Assembly: GCF_030161575.1 (NCBI RefSeq)
Contig: NZ_BSUL01000001.1
Span: 1,903,809 to 1,967,808, forward strand
Length of the DNA: 64,000 nt
Direction of reading: 5' to 3'
Source of the DNA: Arenivirga flava
GTDB lineage: Bacteria; Actinomycetota; Actinomycetes; Actinomycetales; Microbacteriaceae
Below, one piece after another: positions 1 through 8,865 of the stretch. The position numbers and the translations under genes are program-made. Under the pieces are notes generated by a model. That model ran no database searches. It was not told where the DNA came from and saw nothing but the letters and a program-made list of their open reading frames with translations. Position 1 is the stretch's first letter. Every line of letters begins with the position of its first letter.

Positions 1-1941
1 GTAGTATTCGAAGTCGCGGCGCTTCTCCTCCGCCGTGAACTCCTGGCCCTGCAGCAGGAGCGCGAGCACGACGTCGGCCTGCTTGAGCACCTGGAAGCGG
101 TAGATGACGAGCGGGTGGTAGTGCAGCAGCAGGGGGCGCTTCGAGGCGGGGGTGTTCTCGAGGTCCCAGAGCTCCTTCTCGAGGAACTGGGCGTCCTGCG
201 GGTGGATGCCGAGCCCCTCGTCGAAGGGCAGGTACATCGCCTCGGCGGCCTGCAGCCATTCGAGGATCTCGTCCTCCTGCAGGTCGAGGCGCTCCTGCAT
301 GCGCGAGAACTCCTCCGGATGCGTGATGCGCAGCCGCTCGACGGCCTGCACGGCCGAGCGGAGGTTCGCCTTGGCCATCACGTTCGTAAAGAGGTTGTCG
401 TTGACGACGGTGGTGTACTCGTCGGGCCCGGTCACGCCGTGGATGTGGAAGTGGCTGTCGCCGTTCGAGCGCCAGAACCCCAGGTCGGCCCACATGCGCG
501 CCGTCTCGACGAGCACGTCGACCCCGCCCTGGACGAGGAAGTCCTCGTCACCGGTCGCCCGCACGTACTGGTTGATGGCGTAGGAGATGTCGGCATCGAT
601 GTGGTACTGCGCGGTGCCGGCGGCGTAGTAGGCGCTCGACTCGAGCCCGTTGATGGTGCGCCAGGGGAACAGCGCGCCATGCTGATTGAGCTCGGCTGCG
701 CGCTGGCGGGCCGCATCGAGCATGTTCTGACGGAAGCGCAGCGCGTTGCGGGCCACCTGCGGGGCCGTATACGTGAGGAACGGCAGCACGTAGATCTCGG
801 TGTCCCAGAAGTAGTGCCCGCCGTAGCCGGAGCCCGAGACGCCCTTGGCCGCGATGCCGCCGCCGTCGGTGCGGGCCGTGGCCTGGGCGATCTGGAACAG
901 GTTCCAGCGGATGGCCTGCTGCAGCACCGGCTGCCCCTCGACGATCACGTCGGAGCGCTTCCAGAAGTCCTCGAGCCAGTCGAGCTGGCGGGCGAGGACC
1001 TCGCCGAGCGGCGTGTCCCGCGCCCGGTCGAGCGTGCGGTCGGTGCGATCGGCGAGCTCGCGCGTGGGCACACTGCGGCTCGTGTGGTAACCGATGTTCT
1101 TGACGAGACGGAACGGCTGGCCCGGCTTCGCGTGCACCCGGTAGGCGTGCTCGGCGAAGTCGTCCTCGAGCCGGTTGGTCTCGTCGTAGTCGTTGTCGGT
1201 CTCGACGCTGTGCTCGGCACCGACGGCGAGGGTCATGCGCGAGTTGTTGGTGCGGTACGCCAGCAGGGATCGCGAGCCGTCGATCCGCTTGATGCGGGGC
1301 AGCAGCACTCTGTCGGTGAACGCCTCCGCCTTGCGCGGGTCGAAGGTCGCCCCGCTCTCTTCGGTGCGGTCGGTGAACTCGTCCTGCCCGTCCTGGCGGT
1401 TGAGGATCTGGCTCGACACGAGCAGGTGCGCCTCGGCGTCGAGCATCGTCACCTCGTAGTCGATGACGGCGAGGTGGCGGTCGGTGAACGAGACGAGGCG
1501 GCGCGAGCGGATGAGCACCCGCTTGCCGGAGGGCGTGCGCCACTCGACCTCGCGATAGAGCACGCCGTCGCGGAAGTCGAGCCGCCGGGTGCCGCGCAGC
1601 ACGTCGGCCTCGCTGAGCACGAACGGCTCGTCGTCGACGTAGAGGCGGATGATCTTGGCGTCCGGCACGTTGACGATGGTCTGGCCGACCTGGGCGAAGC
1701 CGAACGCATCCTCGGCGTGACGGATCTGCCAGGTCTCGTGGAAGCCGTTCACGAAGGTGCCGTACATGTATCCGTCGCGGCCCTCCTCGAGGTTGCCGCG
1801 CATGCCGAGGTAGCCGTTGCCGACGGAGAAGAGGGTCTCGACGAGGCCCTGCTGCTCGGCGTCGAAGTGCGCCTCGACGAGGGCCCACTCGTCGAGCGGG
1901 AACTGGTGCCGGTCGAGCGGGTCGGCCTGCAGGTGCTTCAT
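1..1941 (-). CDS. Glycoside hydrolase family 65 disaccharide phosphorylase (partial, C-terminus beyond window)
   Basis: GH65 enzymes (maltose, trehalose or kojibiose phosphorylase) cleave an alpha-glucosidic bond with phosphate, giving beta-glucose 1-phosphate and a sugar. The reading frame is open from an ATG at 1941 to the window edge (about 646 residues; the family is usually 750-800). The N-terminal part is the beta-sandwich region. The (alpha/alpha)6 barrel shows GYGGHYFWDTEIYVLPF near residue 370 and VTGPDEYTTVVNDN with the catalytic general acid Glu at about 508. The ATG overlaps the stop of the upstream HAD gene (ATGA), so the two are translationally coupled. The beta-PGM partner supports phosphorolysis rather than hydrolysis. 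Which disaccharide is used cannot be read from the sequence. Confidence 0.93.
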   Translation of the reverse strand, partial: MKHLQADPLDRHQFPLDEWALVEAHFDAEQQGLVETLFSVGNGYLGMRGNLEEGRDGYMYGTFVNGFHETWQIRHAEDAFGFAQVGQTIVNVPDAKIIRLYVDDEPFVLSEADVLRGTRRLDFRDGVLYREVEWRTPSGKRVLIRSRRLVSFTDRHLAVIDYEVTMLDAEAHLLVSSQILNRQDGQDEFTDRTEESGATFDPRKAEAFTDRVLLPRIKRIDGSRSLLAYRTNNSRMTLAVGAEHSVETDNDYDETNRLEDDFAEHAYRVHAKPGQPFRLVKNIGYHTSRSVPTRELADRTDRTLDRARDTPLGEVLARQLDWLEDFWKRSDVIVEGQPVLQQAIRWNLFQIAQATARTDGGGIAAKGVSGSGYGGHYFWDTEIYVLPFLTYTAPQVARNALRFRQNMLDAARQRAAELNQHGALFPWRTINGLESSAYYAAGTAQYHIDADISYAINQYVRATGDEDFLVQGGVDVLVETARMWADLGFWRSNGDSHFHIHGVTGPDEYTTVVNDNLFTNVMAKANLRSAVQAVERLRITHPEEFSRMQERLDLQEDEILEWLQAAEAMYLPFDEGLGIHPQDAQFLEKELWDLENTPASKRPLLLHYHPLVIYRFQVLKQADVVLALLLQGQEFTAEEKRRDFEYY

Positions 1942-2711
1942 GCGCGGTCCTCCGGAGCGGATGCGGGCAGCTCGTCGAGCAGCCAGTCGAGGTCGGTCAC
2001 GACGACGTCGGCGCCGGCGGCGGCGAGCGCATCGGCGTCGGCACCGCGGTCGACGCCGATCACGAGGCCGAAGCCGCCGTCGCGACCGGCGCGGACGCCG
2101 GAGTGCGCGTCCTCGAGCACCACGGCGTGCTCCGGGGCGACGCCGAGCTGCGCGGCGGCGTCGAGGAAGGTGTCGGGCGCCGGTTTGCCCGGGATGCCCC
2201 GCTCGGCGGCCACCAGGCCATCGACGATCACCGGGAAGCGGTCGCGCAGCCCTGCGGCCTCGAGCACCGGCACGGCGTTGCGCGAGCTCGAGACGACGGC
2301 GACCGGGAGGCCGGCGGCGCGGGCGCGCTCGAGGAACGCCACCGAGCCCGGGTACGCCTCGACGCCGCGCTCGGCGAGCTCGGCGTTGAAGGCCTCGTTC
2401 TTGCGGTTGCCGAGCCCGCAGACCGTGTCGACGGTCGCGGGGTCGGACGGCTCGCCCTCCGGCAGGGTCAACCCGCGGCTCGCGAGCAGGTCGCGCACGC
2501 CGTTGTAGCGCGGCTTGCCGTCGACGTGCAGGAAGTAGTCCTCATCGGTGTAGGGCGCCGCCGCCGGGTGGTCGGCGAGCACCGCGGTGAACAGGCGCGA
2601 CCAGGCGCGCATGTGCACTTCGGCGGTGGGGGTGAGGACACCGTCGAGGTCGAAGAGGAGGGCACGCGCATCACCGAGGGGCAGCGCGGCGCGCGGAGAG
2701 GGGACGGTCAC
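1938..2711 (-). CDS. HAD-superfamily hydrolase, beta-phosphoglucomutase type
   Basis: It probably converts the beta-glucose 1-phosphate released by the neighbouring GH65 phosphorylase into glucose 6-phosphate. From a GTG at 2711 it is 257 aa with the HAD nucleophile motif FDLDGVLTP (Asp21, Asp23), a helical cap, a VSSSRNA segment (motif II), the Lys of PGKPAPDTF and VVLEDAHSGVRAG (motif IV). The start was placed at GTG 2711 because GAGAG lies about 8 nt upstream; an open frame continues to 2834 (ATG at 2777), but that extension is low complexity. The stop overlaps the GH65 start by 4 nt. The family also contains plain phosphatases, so the mutase assignment rests mainly on the GH65 partnership. 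Confidence 0.85.
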   Translation of the reverse strand: MTVPSPRAALPLGDARALLFDLDGVLTPTAEVHMRAWSRLFTAVLADHPAAAPYTDEDYFLHVDGKPRYNGVRDLLASRGLTLPEGEPSDPATVDTVCGLGNRKNEAFNAELAERGVEAYPGSVAFLERARAAGLPVAVVSSSRNAVPVLEAAGLRDRFPVIVDGLVAAERGIPGKPAPDTFLDAAAQLGVAPEHAVVLEDAHSGVRAGRDGGFGLVIGVDRGADADALAAAGADVVVTDLDWLLDELPASAPEDRA

Positions 2712-2876
2712 GGTGCTGCTCTCGATCCGGTCGCGGCGTGGGGTCGGGGGGTGGACGCTCGAGGCGCCTGCCGACATCCTAGGTCGCCGAGGGGGTCGGC
2801 TCGCATCCGCCAGCTGTGCGCGAGCGGTGCGCACCGTGCGTCGGCGGTGAGCATCCGCCGGGACGGTCGTCGTCGG

Positions 2877-3299
2877 TTACAAGCGCCCGCCGGCCCAGTC
2901 GGCGAGCACGGCGTTGGTGCGCGGTCCGAGCTCCTCGACGTCGCCGAGCCGCCGGAGGGCGCCGTCCCAGTCGCCCGCGCGCACCGACTGCTCGATCGAC
3001 TGGCTGAGCTCGTAGAGCGGCATGGCACCGAGCATCTCGGCGGTGGTCTTGAGGCTGAGCGCCGCCTCGATGGCGCGCTGCCGGTCGCGCACCTCGACGG
3101 TCGAGCGGATGGCGTCGCGCCGCGTCGGCCACAGCGAGATGAAGCGCTGCACGAAGCGGGCGGTCTGGGCGCCCGAGACGTCGATCTCGCGGGAGAGCTT
3201 GTCGAGCACGGCGGTGTCGACGAGTCCATCGGTGCCCATGGGCAGGTACGCGATCAAACGACTGCCTCCATCCGGGATCGACGACGAGAAGCTCGCCAC
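2877..3299 (-). CDS. HPt-like domain protein without the phosphoacceptor histidine
   Basis: A small cytoplasmic protein of up to 140 aa that resembles a histidine-phosphotransfer (HPt) domain: a four-helix pattern with SLKTTAEMLGAMPLYELSQS followed by IEQSVRAGDWDGALRRL. In HPt proteins the corresponding helix reads AHxLKGxAxxLGA. Here the segment is AALSLKTTAEMLGA, with Leu where the phosphorylated His should be, so phosphotransfer is not expected. The start is uncertain: GTG 3299 gives the longest form and ATG 3239 gives 120 aa beginning MGTDGLVDT; neither has a clear ribosome site. It lies 390 nt downstream of an orphan sensor kinase on the same strand, which may or may not be a partner. 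A helical protein of another family cannot be excluded. Confidence 0.6.
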   Translation of the reverse strand: MASFSSSIPDGGSRLIAYLPMGTDGLVDTAVLDKLSREIDVSGAQTARFVQRFISLWPTRRDAIRSTVEVRDRQRAIEAALSLKTTAEMLGAMPLYELSQSIEQSVRAGDWDGALRRLGDVEELGPRTNAVLADWAGGRL

Positions 3300-3690
3300 G
3301 CCCCCACCGGCTGTGCGCGGGTTCGGGTTCCCGCTTCGGCACGCTCAGATGGCGCCGCGGCGGGGGCGGGCGACGGAACCGCGGGCAGCCACGGCGGTGC
3401 CGTGCGGGGTCTGCTGCTCACGAATGCTCCGACTTCTTCGATCGCCTCCGGGGAGGAGGACTCCACTGCTCGACTCCGTCGATCCGTCCGCCGCGGGGGT
3501 GTGAGGCTGGTCGGTTCTTCTCGGTCGAGCGATGTTCGAAGGGTTCGGGTTCCTTCTTGGCTCCATCGTGGCGGGCCAGCCTCAAGGGGTCGTCCCCCGC
3601 TTCCTCAAGAAATGCGCAAGATCTGCGCAGGAACCGGGGCGGTCGACGGCTCAGCGGCGATCCGGCGTCCCCCGACGAGGGGGACGGAGC
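3300..3690. other. Gene-free stretch between sensor kinase and HPt-like gene
   Basis: No convincing gene was found; a 73-codon open frame at 3345-3566 on the minus strand is low complexity, has no recognisable domain and ends before the HPt-like gene. The GC content is locally lower than in the surrounding genes. It probably holds the promoter and leader of the HPt-like gene, but no clear consensus box could be assigned. Confidence 0.4.
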
Positions 3691-4959
3691 TCATTCGCCG
3701 AGCGGGATGGCGACGGAGACGGTCGTGCCCTTGCCGAGCTCGCTCTCCAAGGCGATCTCGCCGCCGTGCGCCTGCACGACCGAGCGCACGATCGACAGGC
3801 CGAGGCCGAGGCCCTTCGAGCCGGACTCACGGGCCGAGCTGGCGCGGAAGAAGCGCGTGAACAGCTGGCCCTGCTCGTCTGCGGCGATGCCGATGCCGGT
3901 GTCGGTGACCGTGATCACCGCCCGCTCGTCCTGCCGCCGCAAGCCGACGCTGACCATGCCGCCCTCCGGCGTGTACTTGATGGCGTTCGAGAGCAGGTTG
4001 TCGAGCACCTGGTCGATGCGGGCGACGTCCACGGTCGCCGAGAGGCTCTCGGGGATGGAGGAGAGCAGGGTGATGTTCTTGCCGCGGGCTCGGGGCTGGA
4101 TGGAGCGCAGCGCGCCGTCGGCGATGTCGGCGAGGTCGCTGCGGATGGGCTGCAGGACCAGGTCGCGGCCGGCCGACTGCAGGAGGTCGTCGACGGTGAG
4201 CTGCAGCCGCCCCACGTTGCGGTCGATCACGTCGAGCTGCGGCTGCATCTCGAGCGGTGCGTCGTCCCGGAGCAGGTCGACGTAGCCGCGGATGGAGGTG
4301 AGCGGGGTGCGCAGCTCGTGCGAGACGGTGGCGACGAACTCGTCGCGCTCGGCCAGCGAGTCGCGCAGGCGGGTGGTCAGCGATTCGAGACCGTCGCGCT
4401 GGCGCACGATGCGCCCGGCGAGGAAGTTCACGACGACGCCCTTGATCGCGATGATCGTCGGCACCAGGAGCACCCGGGCGAGATTCTGCGGCGAGTCGAT
4501 CTCCTCGACCCCCAGCCACGACGGCAGCAGCATCACCGAGGCGGCGCAGGCCGTGCTGATGGCGACGCCGACGAGGTGGAACTCGGTTGCGAACCAGAAC
4601 GCCGGGAAGAAGAGGAGCAGGCCGACGGTGCCGATGGTCTCGTAGGCCCCCTCGCGCAGGAGGGCGATCGCGACGACGTCGAGCAGCGGCAGCAGGATGA
4701 TCGCGACCGGCGGCAGGGACTCCCACGGCACGTAGCGGACCGCGATCGTGACGCCGACCGTCACGGCGGTCGCGCAGAGGACCCAGGGGTCGACGAGCAG
4801 CTGCGGCGCGATGCCCGCCGCGACCACGAGCACGGCGGCGAAGGCGATCGCGAAGGGCAGGTGCTGCACCCACGGCGAGCTGAACTCGCGACGCGCCTGC
4901 AGGAACGCCGAGGAGGCGTTCGAGCGGCCGGGGGCCGCGGGCCTGGCGGGCCTGCTCAT
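3691..4959 (-). CDS. Membrane sensor histidine kinase (orphan)
   Basis: A 422-aa sensor kinase. Residues about 30-185 form a block of around six membrane helices. A short linker leads to the HisKA dimerisation helix with TVSHELRTPLTSI, giving phosphoacceptor His214. The ATPase domain follows with the N box DNLLSNAIKYTP, G1 DTGIGI, F box FTRFFRA and G2 GLGLGLSIV. All catalytic motifs are intact, so it should autophosphorylate. No response regulator is adjacent; the only nearby signalling gene is the His-less HPt-like protein downstream, so the partner must lie elsewhere. There is no periplasmic sensor loop of note; sensing within the membrane is inferred. ATG 4959 is preceded by GAGAG about 9 nt upstream. 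Confidence 0.92.
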   Translation of the reverse strand: MSRPARPAAPGRSNASSAFLQARREFSSPWVQHLPFAIAFAAVLVVAAGIAPQLLVDPWVLCATAVTVGVTIAVRYVPWESLPPVAIILLPLLDVVAIALLREGAYETIGTVGLLLFFPAFWFATEFHLVGVAISTACAASVMLLPSWLGVEEIDSPQNLARVLLVPTIIAIKGVVVNFLAGRIVRQRDGLESLTTRLRDSLAERDEFVATVSHELRTPLTSIRGYVDLLRDDAPLEMQPQLDVIDRNVGRLQLTVDDLLQSAGRDLVLQPIRSDLADIADGALRSIQPRARGKNITLLSSIPESLSATVDVARIDQVLDNLLSNAIKYTPEGGMVSVGLRRQDERAVITVTDTGIGIAADEQGQLFTRFFRASSARESGSKGLGLGLSIVRSVVQAHGGEIALESELGKGTTVSVAIPLGE

Positions 4960-5172
4960 GGGCGGGATCTCTCGGGAGAGGACAGGGCGCCGCGTCCGGC
5001 GCTGGTTCAGCGTAATGCCTGACAGGACGGGCGACGGGCGACGCCGTGCACCCCATCATGGGGGCGCCTCCCGCACTGTACCCCGAAGCGCGGTTGTCCG
5101 TACTTTGGAGGACTGGGCTCTGTACCCCGATCGGATGACCGATCCTCAGCGAATCGAGCGGGATTCCTCCGG

Positions 5173-5376
5173 TCAGCTGCGCTCGGCGGCCTGTCGCATC
5201 CGCTCGCGCTCCTGGGCCTCGATACGGGCGCGCGCCTCGTTCTCGGCGCGGCTCTGGGCGGTGCGCTCCGAGCGGTCCGAACGCACGAGCGCGCGCATGA
5301 TGAACCAGAAGAGCAGCCCGACGAGGATCGTCGGAGTCACGGAGAAGACGGCGTTCCCCCAGAAGTCCTGCGGCAT
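5173..5376 (-). CDS. Small single-span membrane protein
   Basis: A 67-aa protein from ATG 5376 (MPQDFWGNAV), with one hydrophobic segment at residues 13-32 (TPTILVGLLFWFIMRALV) and a highly charged, Arg/Glu-rich C-terminal helix (residues 33-67). An in-frame GTG at 5421 would add 15 residues, but these look non-coding and the first residues of the shorter form match the usual start of such proteins. Proteins with this layout are common next to housekeeping genes in Microbacteriaceae; no function is known. It is divergent from the beta-lactamase-like gene at 5460. Confidence 0.65.
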   Translation of the reverse strand: MPQDFWGNAVFSVTPTILVGLLFWFIMRALVRSDRSERTAQSRAENEARARIEAQERERMRQAAERS

Positions 5377-5459
5377 GAGGCCAAGGATACGCCGCCCGTG
5401 CTGGGAGGCGGGCCGTCGCACGGGGTCATCGACGACGCGGGCGCTGCGAGACTGGCCGC

Positions 5460-6437
5460 ATGGACGACTCCACCATCCTCTCCCTCCTGCAGGAGCACGT
5501 GTCGGACGGCCGCCTGCCCGGCGCGGTGCTCGGCATCGCCGACTCGACCGGGGTGCGCGAGCTGACCGCGATCGGCGCCGACGAGGGCCGCTCGTTCGCG
5601 ACCGACGACCGCTTCGCGCTCTACTCGATCAGCAAGGCGATGACCGCGCTCGCCGTGCTGCGCGCCGTCGAGCGCGGCGAGGTCTCCCTGCTCGACGAGC
5701 TCGGCCCGGCGCTGGGCGCCGACGTGCACCGGGGCGTGACGCTCGAGCACCTGCTGAGCCACCGCTCCGGCATCGCGGAGGAGCACGCCGACTGGTACCG
5801 CGACGGCGTGGAGCGCCTGCGCGAGGGCGCCGCGCTCGTGCCGCCCGGCACGATCGTGCGCTACTCGACCCTGGCCTTCGCCGGCGTCGCGGCGATCCTC
5901 GAGCACGCGACCGGGCGCAGCCTCGAGCAGCATCTCGCCGAGCTCGGCGCGGCCGCAGGGGTGCAGGCGCCGAGCTTCGACGCGTCGGCCTCGCACGCGG
6001 TGCACGGCGGCGCCGCCGTCGGACTCGACCACGAGCGCACGCTGCCGTTCCAGCACCCCGGTGCGGGCCTGCACGCCACCGCGGGAACGCTGCTCGGGCT
6101 CGCCAGCGGCCTGCTGCGCGCCGCACGCGGCGGTGACCACGGGCTGCTGCGCCCCGAGACGGTCGCGACGGCGCGGCTGCCCATCGGCGCGAGGCTGCCG
6201 ATCCTCAGCAGCGATCCGGGCCGCGGTCAGCGCTGGGGCCTCGGCTTCGCGCTCGTCGACGACGAGCGCGGGCTGCTGGATCGCGACGTCTTCGGCCATG
6301 CCGGCTGGTCGGGCACGCAGTGGTGGCTGCACCCGTCGCGCGACCGCGCCTGGGTGCTGCTCACCAACGTGCTCGAGGCCGAGCAGAACGGCGTCGACTG
6401 GGTGCGCGTGCGCAACGCGGCGGCGGCGTCGATCTGA
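5460..6437 (+). CDS. Serine beta-lactamase-family hydrolase (class C/DD-peptidase fold)
   Basis: A 325-aa protein of the penicillin-binding-like serine hydrolase family. Ser56 sits in the SxxK motif SISK. The tyrosine motif is present as YSTLAF (the usual YSN has Thr instead of Asn) near residue 138, and the KTG-equivalent is HAGWSGT near residue 280. There is no signal peptide or membrane anchor, so it should be cytoplasmic, which argues for an esterase or amidase rather than a secreted beta-lactamase. It lies alone between divergent and convergent neighbours, and its 3' end faces the MFS exporter across a perfect hairpin at 6481-6516. Substrate unknown. Confidence 0.88.
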   Translation: MDDSTILSLLQEHVSDGRLPGAVLGIADSTGVRELTAIGADEGRSFATDDRFALYSISKAMTALAVLRAVERGEVSLLDELGPALGADVHRGVTLEHLLSHRSGIAEEHADWYRDGVERLREGAALVPPGTIVRYSTLAFAGVAAILEHATGRSLEQHLAELGAAAGVQAPSFDASASHAVHGGAAVGLDHERTLPFQHPGAGLHATAGTLLGLASGLLRAARGGDHGLLRPETVATARLPIGARLPILSSDPGRGQRWGLGFALVDDERGLLDRDVFGHAGWSGTQWWLHPSRDRAWVLLTNVLEAEQNGVDWVRVRNAAAASI

Positions 6438-6480
6438 GTCCTCTCGCACGCCGCCGCCCCTGCGGCGTGCCACCGGGCGC

Positions 6481-6516
6481 GACGAGCGGATGCGGAGGCC
6501 ACCGCATCCGCTCGTC
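6481..6516. terminator. Bidirectional terminator-like hairpin made of GAGCGGATGC words
   Basis: A perfect 15-bp inverted repeat (GACGAGCGGATGCGG at 6481-6495, complement at 6502-6516, 6-nt loop) lies between the convergent ends of the hydrolase and the MFS exporter. It has no long T tract on either side. The arms consist of the dispersed GAGCGGATGC word described in the findings. Confidence 0.75.
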
Positions 6517-6527
6517 GCGATCGGGCG

Positions 6528-8038
6528 TCAGTGCGCCTTGGTGCCGCGCATGAGCGTGAGGGCGAGCACGACGGCGACCGTCATGAGGCCGGCGCCGATC
6601 CAGCTGGTGACGACGACGCCGGCGTCGAAGGCGTGCCCCGCGTTCGCGAGCAGCTCGGCGCCCAGGGCGTCGGGCAGCGAACCCGCCACGTCGACGGCCG
6701 CGCCGAGCGTCTCGCCGGCTGCCGCCGCATCCGCATCGGGCACGCCCTGCGGCACGACAAGCTGCTGGCGGTAGACGCCGGTGAGGATGCTGCCGAGCAC
6801 GGCGGTGCCGATGACGGCGCCGAACTCGTAGGCGGTCTCGCTCACGGCGCTGGCCGCGCCGGCCTTGTCGGCCGGCACGCTCGCGATGATCACGTCGTTC
6901 GACAGCGTCTCGGCGGCGCCGACGCCCACGCTGATGAGCAGGAAGGCGATGGCGATGGCCACGACACTGATCTCGCCGCCGATGACCGCCATGATCACGT
7001 AGGCGGCGCCGGAGAGCACGAGCCCGCCCGCCATGAGCAGGTTGATCGGTGCGAAGCGCACGATGCGCACGATGGCGAGGCCCGCCGCGATCATGCCGAC
7101 CGTGCCCGGCACCAGCACGAGGGCCGCCTCGACCGGGCTCATGCCGACGACGAGCTGCAGGTGCTGCGCGACGAAGAAGAGCAGGCCGACCAGCGAGAGA
7201 ACGCTGACGAAGTTGACCAGGATGGCGCCGGTGAAGCCGGGGTTGGCGAAGAGCCGCACATCGAGCATGGGGTTGTCGCGCCGCAGGAGCCGACGCACGA
7301 ACAGGGTGCCGGAGACGACGGCGACGACCAGCGCACCGACGCCGAGCAGGTCGATGCCGTCGGTCGCCGTGTGCTTGATCGCGTACACGAGCGGGGCGAG
7401 CGCGAGGCCGGAGAGCGCGATGGACACGAGGTCGAACGGTCCGGGGTTCGTGTCGCGGCTCTCGGGCACCAGCAGCGGGGCGCCGATGAGCAGCGGCACG
7501 AGGAACGGCAGCGCCATGAGGAAGATGCTGTGCCAGCCGAAGTGCTCGAGCAGGATGCCGCCGACGATCGGCCCGATGGCGGCACCGGCGGAGAAGCCGG
7601 TCGCCCAGATCGCGATGGCCAGTCGGCGCTGCGCCCGGTCGACGAAGAGCGAGCGCAGGAGGAGAGCGTGGCCGGCATGATCATGGCGCCGAAGACGCCC
7701 ATCAGCGCCCGGGCGGCGACGAGCTGCCCGGCGTCGGTCGCGAAGGCCGCGGCGACGGAGACGAGCGCGAAGCCGGTCGCGCCGACCATGAGCATGCGGC
7801 GCCGACCGAAGCGGTCGCCGAGGTTGCCCATGCCCACGAGCAGGCCGCTGAGCACGAGCGCGTAGACGTCGACGATCCAGAGCTGCTCGGCCGCGCTGGG
7901 TCGCAGATCGCGGGAGATCGTGGGCAGCGCGAAGCTGAGCACGGTGTTGTCGATGGAGACGAGCAGCACGGGCAGCATGAGCACGGCGAGGCCGGCCCAT
8001 GCCCGGGTGCCCGCACGAGGAGTCGCGAGCGTGGTCAT
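6528..8038 (-). CDS. DHA2-type MFS multidrug exporter (frameshifted in this sequence)
   Basis: A proton-driven drug exporter of the 14-helix EmrB/QacA type, similar in layout to LfrA/SmvA. The N-terminal half from ATG 8038 shows SIDNTVLSFALPTI and the MFS motif GNLGDRFGRRRMLM. The reading frame then breaks near 7658-7666: the N-terminal frame runs MIMPATLS, and LLRSLFVDRAQRRLAIA continues in another frame to 6528. The span is 1511 nt, one base short of 504 codons, so one missing C/G explains the break and would restore about 503 aa. This could be a real mutation or a sequence error; see the frameshift finding. It is divergent from a TetR gene that probably represses it. Confidence 0.85.
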
Positions 8039-8050
8039 GACCGTTACTGT

Positions 8051-8064
8051 ACCGTCTGGACGGT
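8051..8064. promoter_or_regulatory. Probable TetR operator
   Basis: ACCGTC-TG-GACGGT is a perfect 6-bp inverted repeat in the 47-nt space between the divergent MFS exporter and TetR genes. It lies just upstream of the TetR gene's -10 box (TACCAT, 8074-8079), so binding would block both promoters. This is the standard arrangement for a TetR-controlled efflux pump. Confidence 0.7.
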
Positions 8065-8085
8065 GCTTCGCGCTACCATGGGCCC

Positions 8086-8652
8086 ATGCCTCCCGCATCG
8101 AACCGCGAAGCCATCCTCGACGCGTACGAGCGCCTGCTCGTCGAACAGGGCGAGCGAGCGGCGACCGTCGAGGCCGTGGCGCGTGCCGCCGGCGTCTCCA
8201 AGGGCGGGCTGCTGTACCACTTCGCCTCGAAGGACGAGCTGGCGGATGCGGCGATCGAGCGCCTGCACCGCGTCGCCGCGGAGTGCGCCGAGGAGGCGAC
8301 AGCGCAGCCGGACGGCGTGATCGAGGTCTTCCTGCGCGACGCGGTGAAGACCGGCGACCCCCTCGACCTGGCCCTCGGCGCCGTGCAGGCGCTGCAGCAG
8401 TCCGGGCGCTACCCCCAGGCGAAGCCCGCCCTCGACGCCGTCGTGCAGGGGTGGGTCGACATGCTCACGGAGGGTCTCGGCGATCCCGTGCTCGCGCGCC
8501 TGGTCGCCGTGCTCGGCGACGGCCTCTACTTCGGCGCGGCATTCAGCGGCGGCGGTGCGGGCATCGCCACGCCGCCCGCCAGCGAGCAGGAGCTCGACGA
8601 GATGATCGCCGCCGTGCAGCAGCTCGCCGCGCTGCGCGGGGCCCGCGGCTGA
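8086..8652 (+). CDS. TetR-family transcriptional regulator
   Basis: A 188-aa one-component repressor. The N-terminal helix-turn-helix covers about residues 8-50 with TVEAVARAAGVSKGGLLYHF, the typical TetR recognition region. The C-terminal domain (from about 60) would bind the ligand and dimerise. It is divergent from the MFS drug exporter with a palindromic operator between them, so it likely represses the exporter and itself until an exported drug binds. The mRNA is probably leaderless: TACCAT at 8074-8079 is followed by 6 nt and the ATG, with no Shine-Dalgarno sequence. Confidence 0.92.
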   Translation: MPPASNREAILDAYERLLVEQGERAATVEAVARAAGVSKGGLLYHFASKDELADAAIERLHRVAAECAEEATAQPDGVIEVFLRDAVKTGDPLDLALGAVQALQQSGRYPQAKPALDAVVQGWVDMLTEGLGDPVLARLVAVLGDGLYFGAAFSGGGAGIATPPASEQELDEMIAAVQQLAALRGARG

Positions 8653-8865
8653 GGACGGGTCGGCGGGAATCGGCCGCCCCCATCCGCTCGCCCGCAGCAG
8701 CGCCCGGAACCTCTCGGAGGCCGAGGGATCGGGCGTCGCGACGCCTACTGTGTGCTGCGGTACCAGCGCCTGCGTCCTACGGATAGCGGGCTGGGACGCC
8801 CGGTTCGCCAGCCGTTAGCGTTCCCAGCACGGCGCCCGGGGTGCCGGAAAAGGGCAGGTGATCGG

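Noticed and set aside
3345-3566. 73-codon frame upstream of the HPt-like gene
   Set aside because: Low-complexity Arg/Pro/Ser content, no ribosome site, no -10 box at the right distance, and a stop before the HPt-like gene.
2103-5022. Long plus-strand frames over the HAD, HPt-like and kinase genes
   Set aside because: They have no recognisable domains, run antisense to genes with clear motifs and show the typical composition of reverse-frame reading in GC-rich DNA.
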